This document shows, piece by piece, positions 35,501 to 47,500 of a stretch of 64,000 nucleotides of DNA. The position numbers were made by a program, and so were the translations under genes. The stretch covers positions 113,245,982 through 113,309,981 of the forward strand of contig NC_050097.1 of the NCBI RefSeq assembly GCF_902167145.1, written 5' to 3'. How positions within the stretch are numbered: the first letter of the stretch is position 1; each line of letters begins with the position of its first letter. Source of the DNA: Zea mays (lineage: Eukaryota > Streptophyta > Magnoliopsida > Poales > Poaceae). Under the pieces are notes generated by a model. That model had not been told where the DNA came from. It did no database searches and saw nothing but the letters and a program-made list of their open reading frames with translations.

Positions 35501-38500
35501 TTGATGCTGTCGTTTCTGCTTTTGTTGTACTAGTCCGGCTGCGCCCTTAGGCGGCTTCTGCGCGGGTAGTCTTCGCGGTAAACTTCGGTTTTTTCGCACT
35601 TGTTGTGCTAGTCCGGCTGCACCCTTGGGCGACTTCTGCGCGGATAGTCTTCGCGGTAGACTTCGGTTTTTTCGCACTTGTTGTGCTAGTCCGGCTGCAC
35701 CCTTAGGCGACTTCTGCGCGGATAGTCTTCGCGGTAGACTTCGGTTTTTTCGCACTTGTTGTGCTAGTCCGGCTGCACCCTTAAGCGACTTCTGCGCGGA
35801 TAGTCTTCGCGGTAGACTTCGGTTTTTTCGCACTTGTTGTGCTAGTCCGGCTGCACCCTTAGGCGACTTCTGCGCGGATAGTCTTCGCGGTAGACTTCGG
35901 TTTTTTCGCACTTGTTGTGCTAGTCCGGCTGCACCCCTAGGCGACTTCTGCGCGGATTTGTCGCACGCGAGGGTGGCTAGCGCTTAGCCTCGCGGTGACC
36001 TCGAATTGGTCGAATGTCGAAGACCGTCGTCGCGGTCTTTTTTCGACGCAAGTTTTTGCGGGGGATTTTTCTCACATATATTACATGGCTCCGCCTCGTT
36101 AAAAACCTCACCCCCCGGGAGGAAAAGAGTGCGGGCCGGTACAAGATTGTTTTTGGCGAATTACAAGGGCGAAATCAGCCCTGATGAGTCAAACAAAAAA
36201 TTTGCGGAGGTTGTCGATGTTCCAGGAGTGCTCCAGGTCCTCGTCGTTTGGCGTTGTGAGCCTGTAAGCGCTGGGGGAAGCTTTTGTCTTGACTATAAAG
36301 GGGCCCTCCCACTTGGGCTCCAGCTTGCCCCTGGACTCCGTCCGAGCTGTTCGGACGAGTACGAGGTCCCCTTCGCTGAACTCCCTCGGGATGACTGCGT
36401 GGTCGCGCCATGCCTTGGTCTGGGCTTGGTATTTGTTTAGGGCCTGTAGGGCGAAGACCCGGTCTCCGTCAATGAGATCCTTTGAAGTTGGCTCGTCCAC
36501 GTCGGGGACGGCTGACGGAACTGTTCGCGGGGACCCATGCTTTATTTCTTGCGGGGTCATGGCCTCCGATCCGTATAGAAGTCGGAAAGGAGTGAACCCA
36601 GTCGCCCTACACTCAGTTGTGTTTAGCGCCCAGACTGCCTCAGGTAACAAATCGGTCCATCTGCCTTTTTTTTCATCGAGGAGCATTTTCTTGACAACTG
36701 TGAAGATTTTCCCATTGGCGCGCTCCACGACCCCGTTGGACTGCGGATGATAAACTGAAGCGAAGGCAAGCTTGGTGCCGATGGAGAAACAAAAATCCTT
36801 GAAATCTTGGCTGTCAAACTGCTTGCCGTTGTCAACTGTTAGTTCGGACGGTACTCCGAAACGGCAAACAATGTTTTGCCAGAAGAATTTTTGGGCAGTC
36901 TTTGATGTTATTGTAGAAACAGCCCTCGCCTCGATCCATTTGGTGAAGTATTCGACGGCTACGAAGGCGAACTTAAGGTTCCCCTGAGCGGTGGGCAGGG
37001 GCCTGACAATGTCCAGGCCCCAGCGCTGGAGAGGCCATGTATGGGCAATCAGCTTTGTATACTGCGAGGGGCTGCCTGACCGAGGAGAAAACTTCTGGCA
37101 GGCTTCGCAGGACCTTGTGACCCGATTTGCGGCGCAGATTATTGCGGGCCAGTAAAACCCTTGGCGGATCACCTTGGCAGCTAGGGCCCTTGGCCCTGCG
37201 TGCGAGCCGCACGTGCCACTGTGGACTTCACGTAGGATCTGCATGCCTTCGGTTTCGGTGACGCACTTAAGCATTGGCTGACTGACCCCTTTCTTGTAGA
37301 GTTGGCCCTCAATCAGTGCGAAGTCCCGGCTTCGATGTCTGAGGCGCTTGGCCTCGCTGACGTCGGTTGGATGATAGTACCCCTGTAGGAACAGGGTTAT
37401 TGGTGCCCGCCAGTCCTCGGTCATGATTAGGTTGACTATGCGGTGGCCCTCGCTATCATTAGTTATTTGGAGCCCTTCGGGGCTCCGGACGGCTGGCGTG
37501 CCGATGATGTGAAAGAACACGTCGGAGGGCAAGGACTCGCCCCTGGCGGCGGCCTTGGCCAATGCGTCGGCCTCCTCGTTCTTGGCCCTATCCACATGCT
37601 GCAAGGTGAATCCCTTGAACTGTCTCTCGAGACTTCGGATGGCCGCTAGGTATTGCATGAGCGCGGGGTCTTTTGCTGCGTAGTCTTTCTCGACCTGGCC
37701 GACAACTATTTTGGAGTCTGTTTTGATGATGCATGTGGTGACTCCGAGGGCCCTTAGCTTGCGGAGGCCGAGGATAACTGCTTCATATTCTGCTATATTG
37801 TTTGTGCATCTGTCGGATTCCAGAGCGAAGCTGAGGCGTGCTGCATATCTGTGCTTGACTCCGGCTGGTGAGGTGACGACTGCGGCGGCGCCTGCCCCCG
37901 CATGGCACCATGCGCCGTCGCAATGGATAGTCCAAACCTTCTCTGTGGACGAGTCTGGCTGTGTTATTGGCCCAGTCCAGTCGACGACGAAGTCTGCCAG
38001 GACTTGTGACTTGATGGCTGTCCTGGGCTCGAAGCTGATGTGGTAGCCGGATAGTTCGGCTGCCCACTTGGCAATCCTCACCGATGCCTCCGGGTTTCTG
38101 AATAGTTCGCCGAGTCCCCTGTCTGAGGTGACTCGGACCTTGAATGCTTCAAAGTAATGGCGCAGTTTGCGCGAAGACATAACGACTGCGTAGGCGATCT
38201 TCTCCAGCTCTGTCATGTTGCACTTGGACGGTGTCAGAACTTCGGAGACATAGTAAACAGGGCACTGTCTGACCGCGCCCTCAACTGACTGCTCCTGCAC
38301 TAGTGCCGCGCTGACCGCGTGCGGCGAAGCCGCGACATAGAGCAATAGGGGGAGCGAGGAGTCGGGGCTTGTGAGGATGGCCAGCTCCGACATGTACTGT
38401 TTTAGTGAGGCGAAGGCCGCTGCCTGCTCCGGTCCCCAGGCGAAGTCTTTCGCACCGCGGAGTGTTTTGAGAAAGGGGAGACTTCGCTCGGCGGACCTGG

Positions 38501-41500
38501 AGATGAATCTGTTGAGAGCGGCCAATCTGCCTGTCAGACGCTGGACGTCCCTGGCGGACTGCGGAGGCGACATGTCTACGATGGCCTGGATCTTGGTTGG
38601 GTTGGCCTCGATGCCGCGGTGTGATACCAGGTAGCCAAATATCTTGCCCTGGCGAACACCGAAGACGCACTTTTCCGGGTTTAGGCGGAGTCGTGCATCT
38701 CGCATGTTCGCGAATGTCTCGGCGAGGTCGGCGAGATGGTCCTCCTTATTCTTGCTGGCGACGACGATGTCGTCCACATATGTAAATATATTTCTGCCAA
38801 CCTGCCCTTCGAGTACTGTTTTGGTGAGTCTAGAGAAGGTGGACTCGACATTCTTGAGTCCCTCCGGCATTCTGATGAAGCAATATGTGCCGAAGGGTGT
38901 TATAAAGCTGGTGCTAGCCTTGTCTTCCTCCTTCATGTATATCTAGTGATAGCCGGAGAAGCAGTCGAGGAGTGACATGACCTCGCATCCGGCCGCGCTA
39001 TCGACTATTTTGTCGATCCGTGGCAACGGGAAATTGTCCTTTGGGCAGGCCTTATTGAGACTGGTGAAGTCTATGCACATTCGCCATTTCCCGCTTTTTT
39101 TCTGCACCATTAGAACATTGGAGAGCCATGTGTGGTAGGCCACTAGCTCGATGAATTTAGCCTCTAGGAGGCGGTGCACCTCCGCCTTGGCGGCCTCTGT
39201 CTTTTCGTCGGACATTTTGCGAAGTCTTTGCTTTTTTGGTCGCACCGAAGGGTCAATTCCCAAGCTGTGCTCAATTATGGATCGGCTGACTCCGACCAGG
39301 TCGAGGGCGGACCAGGCGAAGACATCTTTATTCTTGGACAGGCAGCAGAGAAGCTTCTCTTCTTTATGTGAGGTAAGGTCTTCGCTGATAGTGACTGTCT
39401 GCTTGGGCGTGGCCTGATCGAGGGGGACAGTCTTGGTCCCGTCTTGGCTCTGCAGCTGTGCCTTGTCGTGCTGTTTATCGGTTGGGCTGGCGGGCGCAGG
39501 GACCTCGCACTGGGTCGTGAGACAGTGCACGTTCCTCTGACCGGGCACGAAGTCCCGCTCTATGTTGCGCGCCGTCTGCTGGTTGCCGTAGACCGTAATA
39601 GCGCCTAGCGGACCTGGTATCTTCATACATAGGTACAGTCCGTGGATGACAGCTTCGAACTTATTGATGGAGCCCCGGCCCATGATGGCGTTGTATGGAT
39701 ATACCATGTCGACGATATCGAAGGTTACTTGCTCACTTCGGGCATTGGGTGCTACACCGAAGGAGAGGGGCAATTCTATTTTGCCAACGGGAAAGGTGCC
39801 CTTGCCGTCGAAGCCATACAACGGGTTGTCCGAAGGCTTGAGCAGGCTGTGGCTTATACCCATGCGGTCGAAGGCGTGGAGGAAGATGATGTCCGCCTGA
39901 CTGCCGTTATCGACTAGGACTTTGTGTAAGTCCCAGCCTGCCACGCTGCAATTGATGACCATAGCGTCGATGTGGGGGGCGCTGCGGAGGTCGACGTCTC
40001 GTGCGTCGAAGGTTAGCGGTATGTGGGACCACTTTGTCTGCACGACTAGGCCAGTGACGGCGACATGGTTGATGATGCGGTAGTGGTCCCGCTTCTGCCG
40101 CTTGGTGTCGAAGTCAGTGCTGGACCCCCCCCCCCCCCGTTATCATGTGAATGACTCCGCGATATGGTTGATCGGCGAAGTCTTCCTGCTTTGGGGCATG
40201 GGGGATGTTTTGATGTTGCTGGTGTGGTGGTGGGGGTGGAGGAGGTACGATTTGTACTTCCTGATGGTGTTGGTAAGCGTGGTGCGGTGGATGCGGGGCG
40301 GGAGCGTGGATATATGGTGGAGGGGGTGGCTGGTAATTATGCGCGACAATTCTGGGATTGTCGGCTGGCTGCGCCCGCGCCATTCTGTCTCTGGTGGCCT
40401 TCGTTTCGGGGCAATCTTTGGTTTGGTGGGCGCAGTCTTCGCCGTGGAAAAGGCAGTAGAATCGGCGCGGCGGCTGTGCGCGCCCTCGGCCCCTGCCACG
40501 AGTTCCATTTCCGCGGCCCTAGGGGGGATATTCCTGGCGACGAGGGGGTCAGCAGCGGGCTGCTGGTTGGCGATGTTGTGCACTTGCTGCTGACTGCGGC
40601 CGTCTCGACCGGAGTCTGGCTGCGGAGTCCTCGTCCACGTGCGGCTGGACTGCGGGGCATCTTTGGGTTTCCGCTGTGACTCAACCTTGCGCTGGTGAAG
40701 CTCTTCAGATTTGGCATATTTTTCAAAGAGCTGATATAGCTCCTGGAGGTTCTTGGGTGGATCTCTGATACAGTGGCTGTAGAGGACGCCGGCACGAAGG
40801 CCACTGATGGCGTAGTGGATAGCGATCTGATCATTGACGGAGGGCAGCTGTGACTTGAGTGTTAAGAATTTGCGGTAATACTCCCGCAGAGTCTCCTTTT
40901 CCAGCTGCTTGCAAAGCGAGAGCTCGGCCAAGGCGTCGGTGTCTGGGCGGTACCCTTGGAAGTTGAGCAGGAACTTGTCCCCGAGACTTCTCCATGAATC
41001 AATGGACAGCGGAGGCAATCTGGTGAACCAGGTGAGTGCTGGGCCCTCTAGGGCGATGATGAAAGACTTCGCCATTGTGGCGTCGTCCCCTCCGGCGGAT
41101 GCAACGGCGACCTGATAACTCATTATGTATTGCGCTGGGTCGGTGCTGCCGTTGTACTTGGGATAGGTCCCTGCTCGGAAGTTAGCTGGCCAAGGCGTCA
41201 CTTGCAGGTGTGGCGCCAGGGGACTTCGCTCGTCGAGGTAGTTGACCCCTTGGAATGGCGCGCCGTGCTGGAAGGTGTAGTCACGCTGGGGGAAACACGA
41301 GTTTTCCGGCTGTGCTCGGTGTTGCAGGGGTGGCCCATGCTGCAGGCCGAGGTGGCCTTCGCGCGTGTCTTCCGGTTGTGCGCGCTGCTGGAGGGGTGGC
41401 TCTTGCTGCAGGCCAAGGTGGCCTTCGCGCTGCATCAGCGCGATCTCGCGCTCGAGGTCTTGGGCCTTCTGCTCCTCGTCGCGTATCATTTGCCGCACTT

Positions 41501-44500
41501 TGGCTAGTGCGGACACACGCTGGCGCTTAGCCTCCAGTATCTCTTTCTGCCTCTGGAGATTGCGGTTCTTGAGGCGCAGGGCGCGCAGCTGTAGCTGTTC
41601 TTCCGTTGAGACGCCGAGGACCTCACCGTCCTCGGTGAGGTCCGCGCCTTCCAGTGGGGCGAAGCCTGGGGGCGGCTGCGATTGTCCTTCGGGCCCGCAG
41701 GTGCGGAAGGTGTCGTCTTCGCAGGTGCGGGGAACATTGTCTTCAGTGGGCTCTTGGTGGGTGGATTGGGTGAGGGCGAGGGCCTTGCCCTTTCTTGCGG
41801 CGAGCAGTGCTGCCTTCGCAGCCTCGTCAGCCTTCGGGTTAGCTCTCTTGGGTGCCATCGCGGGTGGTTTTGTCGTAGCACGAACGGTAGTCTTCGCCGT
41901 GGAAAAGGCAGTAGAATCGGCGCGGCGGCTGTGCGCGCCCTCGGCCCCTGCCACGAGTTCCATTTCCGCGGCCCTGGGGGATATTCCTGGCGACGAGGGG
42001 GGTCAGCAGCGGGCTGCTGGTTGGCGATGTTGTGCACTTGCTGCTGACTGCGGCCGTCTCGACCGAAGACCGGCGACGAAGTCATCCCACAGTGCGGCCT
42101 CGTCCAGCTCAGAGGCCCACGTGCGTTCCGGCCCATTGTAACGGGCCCTGCGTGGCCGCCGCGAGTTACGGGCCTGATCTGTAAAGGCATCCCTGTAATT
42201 ACAGTCTGTAACCCCACTTTATGGGAATATTCTGGGGATAACCTAGGTAGCTGAGGGCACATGCGTCCTTAGCACAAGGCGCTGGGCGATCAGGTACCTA
42301 TAAATACCCCTGCACAGTGCCCGTGGGAGGGCAGATTAACAGAGCTATTGCCTCCTAGCACGTAACCCTGTTGTCACCACTGTTCACCCTTGTTGGCCCC
42401 CTTGCGATTGAGAGCAAGTTCCAACATTTGGCGCCCACCGTTCGTGCTACGACAAAACCACCCGCGATGGCACCCAAGAGAGCTAACCCGAAGGCTGACG
42501 AGGCTGCGAAGGCACCACTGCTCGCCGCAAGAAAGGGCAAGGCCCTCGCCCTCACCCAATCCACCCACCAAGAGCCCACTGAAGACAATGTTCCCCGCAC
42601 CTGCGAAGACGACACCTTCCGCACCTGCGGGCCCGAAGGACAATCGCAGCCGCCCCCAGGCTTCGCCCCACTGGAAGGCGCGGACCTCACCGAGGACGGT
42701 GAGGTCCTCGGCGTCTCAACGGAAGAACAGCTACAGCTGCGCGCCCTGCGCCTCAAGAACCGCAATCTCCAGAGGCAGAAAGAGATACTGGAGGCTAAGC
42801 GCCAGCGTGTGTCCGCACTAGCCAAAGTGCGGCAAATGATACGCGACGAGGAGCAGAAGGCCCAAGACCTCGAGCGCGAGATCGCGCTGATGCAGCGCGA
42901 AGGCCACCTTGGCCTGCAGCAAGAGCCACCCCTCCAGCAGCGCGCACAACCGGAAGAAACGCGCGAAGGCCACCTCGGCCTGCAGCATGGGCCACCCCTG
43001 CAACACCGAGCACAGCCGGAAAACCCGCGTTTCCCCCAGCGTGACTACACCTTCCAGCACGGCGCGCCATTCCAAGGGGTCAACTACCTCGACGAGCGAA
43101 GTCCCCTGGCGCCACACCTGCAAGTGACGCCTTGACCAGCTAACTTCCGAGCAGGGACCTATCCCAAGTACAACGGCAGCACCGACCCGGCGCAATACAT
43201 AATGAGTTATCAGGTCGCCGTTGCATCCGCCGGAGGTGACGACGCCACAATGGCGAAGTCTTTCATCATCGCCCTAGAGGGCCCAGCACTCACCTGGTTC
43301 ACCAGATTGCCTCCGCTGTCCATTGATTCATGGAGAAGTCTCAGGGACAAGTTCCTGCTCAACTTCCAAGGGTACCGCCCAGACACCGACGCCTTGGCCG
43401 AGCTCTCGCTTTGCAAGCAGCTGGAAAAGGAGACTCTGCGGGAGTATTACCGCAAATTCTTAACACTCAAGTCACAGCTGCCCTCCGTCGATGATCAGAT
43501 CGCTATCCACTACGCCATCAGTGGCCTTCGTGCCGGCGTCCTCTACAGCCACTGTATCAGAGATCCACCCAAGAACCTCCAGGAGCTATATCAGCTCTTT
43601 GAAAAATATGCCAAATCCGAAGAGCTTCACCAGCGCAAGGTTGAGTCACAGCGGAAACCCAAAGATGCCCCGCAGTCCAGCCGCACGTGGACGAGGACTC
43701 CGCAGCCAGACTCCGGTCGAGACGGCCGCAGTCAGCAGCAAGTGCACAACATCGCCAACCAGCAGCCCGCTGCTGACCCCCTCGTCGCCAGGAATATCCC
43801 CCCCAGGGCCGCGGAAATGGAACTCGTGGCAGGGGCCGAGGGCGCGCACAGCCGCCGCGCCGATTCTACTGCCTTTTCCACGGCGAAGACTGCGCCCACC
43901 AAACCAAAGATTGCCCCGAAACGAAGGCCACCAGAGACAGAATGGCGCGGGCGCAGCCAGCCGACAATCCCAGAATTGTCGCGCATAATTACCAGCCACC
44001 CCCTCCACCATATATCCACGCTCCCGCCCCGCATCCACCGCACCACGCTTACCAACACCATCAGGAAGTACAAATCGTACCTCCTCCACCCCCACCACCA
44101 CACCAGCAACATCAAAACATCCCCCATGCCCCAAAGCAGGAAGACTTCGCCGATCAACCATATCGCGGAGTCATTCACATGATAACGGGGGGGGGGGGGG
44201 GGGTCCAGCACTGACTTCGACACCAAGCGGCAGAAGCGGGACCACTACCGCATCATCAACCATGTCGCCGTCACTGGCCTAGTCGTGGAGACAAAGTGGT
44301 CCCACATACCGCTAACCTTCGACGCACGAGACGTCGACCTCCGCAGCGCCCCCCACATCGACGCTATGGTCATCAATTGCAGCGTGGCAGGCTGGGACTT
44401 ACACAAAGTCCTAGTCGACAACGGCAGTCAGGCGGACATCATCTTCCTCCACGCCTTCGACCGCATGGGTATAAGCCACAGCCTGCTCAAGCCTTCGGAC

Positions 44501-47500
44501 AACCCGTTGTATGGCTTCGGCGGCAAGGGCACCTTTCCCGTTGGCAAAATAGAATTGCCCCTCTTCTTCGGTGTAGCACCCAATGCCCGAAGTGAGCAAG
44601 TAACCTTCGATATCGTCGACATGGTATATCCATACAACGCCATCATGGGCCGGGGCTCCATCAATAAGTTCGAAGCTGCCATCCACGGACTGTACCTATG
44701 TATGAAGATACCAGGTCCGCTAGGCGCTATTACGGTCTACGGCAACCAGCAGACGGCGCGCAACATAGAGCGGGACTTCGTGCCCGGTCAGAGGAACGTG
44801 CACTGTCTCACGACCCAGTGCGAGGTCCCTGCGCCCGCCAGCCCAACCGATAAACAGCACGACAAGGCACAGCTGCAGAGCCAAGACGGGACCAAGACTG
44901 TCCCCCTCGATCAGGCCACGCCCAAGCAGACAGTCACTATCAGCGAAGACCTTACCTCACATAAAGAAGAGAAACTTCTCTGCTGCCTGTCCAAGAATAA
45001 AGATGTCTTCGCCTGGTCCGCCCTCGACCTGGTCGGAGTCAGCCGATCCATAATTGAGCACAGCTTGGGAATTGACCCTTCGGTGCGACCAAAAAAGCAA
45101 AGGCTTCGCAAAATGTCCGACGAAAAGACAGAGGCCGCCAAGGCGGAGGTGCACCGCCTCCTAGAGGCTAAATTCATCGAGCCAGTGGCCTACCCCACAT
45201 GGCTATCCAATGTTCTAATGGTGCAGAAAAAAAGCGGGAAATGGCGAATGTGCATAGACTTCACCAGTCTCAATAAGGCCTGCCCAAAGGACAATTTCCC
45301 GTTGCCACGGATCGACAAAATAGTCGATAGCGCGGCCGGATGCGAGGTCATGTCACTCCTCGACTGCTTCTCCGGCTATCACTAGATATACATGAAGGAG
45401 GAAGACAAGGCTAGCACCAGCTTTATAACACCCTTCGGCACATATTGCTTCATCAGAATGCCGGAGGGACTCAAGAATGTCGAGTCCACCTTCTCTAGAC
45501 TCACCAAAACAGTACTCGAAGGGCAGGTTGGCAGAAATATATTTACATATGTGGACGACATCGTCGTCGCCAGCAAGAATAAGGAGGACCATCTCGCCGA
45601 CCTCGCCGAGACATTCGCGAACATGCGAGATGCACGACTCCGCCTAAACCCGGAAAAGTGCGTCTTCGGTGTTCGCCAGGGCAAGATATTGGGCTACCTG
45701 GTATCACACCGCGGCATCGAGGCCAACCCAACCAAGATCCAGGCCATCGTAGACATGTCGCCTCCGCAGTCCGCCAGGGACGTCCAGCGTCTGACAGGCA
45801 GATTGGCCGCTTTCAACAGATTCATCTCCAGGTCCGCCGAGCGAAGTCTCCCCTTTCTCAAAACACTCCGCGGTGCGAAAGACTTCGCCTGGGGACCGGA
45901 GCAGGCAGCGGCCTTCGCCTCACTAAAACAGTACATGTCGGAGCTGGCCATCCTCACAAGCCCCGACTCCTCGCTCCCCCTATTGCTCTATGTCGCGGCT
46001 TCGCCGCACGCGGTCAGCGCGGCACTAGTGCAGGAGCAGTCAGTTGAGGGCGCGGTCAGACAGTGCCCTGTTTACTATGTCTCCGAGGTACTGACACCGT
46101 CCAAGTGCAACATGACAGAGCTGGAGAAGATCGCCTACGCAGTCGTTATGTCTTCGCGCAAACTGCGCCATTACTTTGAAGCATTCAAGGTCCGAGTCAC
46201 CTCAGACAGGGGACTCGGCGAACTATTCAGAAACCCGGAGGCATCGGTGAGGATTGCCAAGTGGGCAGCCGAACTATCCGGCTACCACATCAGCTTCGAG
46301 CCCAGGACAGCCATCAAGTCACAAGTCCTGGCAGACTTCGTCGTCGACTGGACTGGGCCAATAACACAGCCAGACTCGTCCACAGAGAAGGTTTGGACTA
46401 TCCATTGCGACGGCGCATGGTGCCATGCGGGGGCAGGCGCCGCCGCAGTCGTCACCTCACCAGCCGGAGTCAAGCACAGATATGCAGCACGCCTCAGCTT
46501 CGCTCTGGAATCCGACAGATGCACAAACAATATAGCAGAATATGAAGCAGTTATCCTCGGCCTCCGCAAGCTAAGGGCCCTCAGAGTCACCACATGCATC
46601 ATCAAAACAGACTCCAAAATAGTTGTCGGCCAGGTCGAGAAAGACTACGCAGCAAAAGACCCCGCGCTCATGCAATACCTAGCGGCCATCCGAAGTCTCG
46701 AGAGACAGTTCAAGGGATTCACCTTGCAGCATGTGGATAGGGCCAAGAACGAGGAGGCCGACGCATTGGCCAAGGCCGCCGCCAGGGGCGAGTCCTTGCC
46801 CTCCGACGTGTTCTTTCACATCATCGGCACGCCAGCCGTCCGGAGCCCCGAAGGGCTCCAAATAACTAATGATAGCGAGGGCCACCGCATAGTCAACCTA
46901 ATCATGACCGAGGACTAGCGGGCACCAATAACCCTGTTCCTACAGGGGTACTATCATCCAACCGACGTCAGCGAGGCCAAGCGCCTCAGACATCGAAGCC
47001 GGGACTTCGCACTGATTGAGGGCCAACTCTACAAGAAAGGGGTCAGTCAGCCAATGCTTAAGTGCGTCACCGAAACCGAAGGCATGCAGATCCTACGTGA
47101 AGTCCACAGTGGCACGTGCGGCTCGCACGCAGGGCCAAGGGCCCTAGCTGCCAAGGTGATCCGCCAAGGGTTTTACTGGCCCGCAATAATCTGCGCCGCA
47201 AATCGGGTCACAAGGTCCTGCGAAGCCTGCCAGAAGTTTTCTCCTCGGTCAGGCAGCCCCTCGCAGTATACAAAGCTGATTGCCCATACATGGCCTCTCC
47301 AGCGCTGGGGCCTGGACATTGTCGGGCCCCTGCCCACCGCTCAGGGGAACCTTAAGTTCGCCTTCGTAGCCGTCGAATACTTCACCAAATGGATCGAGGC
47401 GAGGGCTGTTTCTACAATAACATCAAAGACTGCCCAAAAATTCTTCTGGCAAAACATTGTTTGCCGTTTCGGAGTACCGTCCGAACTAACAGTTGACAAC

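Noticed and set aside
35521..35957. Possible CRISPR array
   Set aside because: Repeats are contiguous 78-bp tandem units without unique spacers, in a plant retrotransposon.
35456..35987. Repetitive 120-151 codon ORFs on both strands
   Set aside because: A 78-bp repeat keeps frames open because 78 is a multiple of three; no evidence of coding. The same holds for the mirrored array near 48371-48807.
41504..42262. Single 252-codon ORF across the central junction
   Set aside because: It spans LTR, gag fragment and gag in a non-gag frame; a product of the junction, not a gene.
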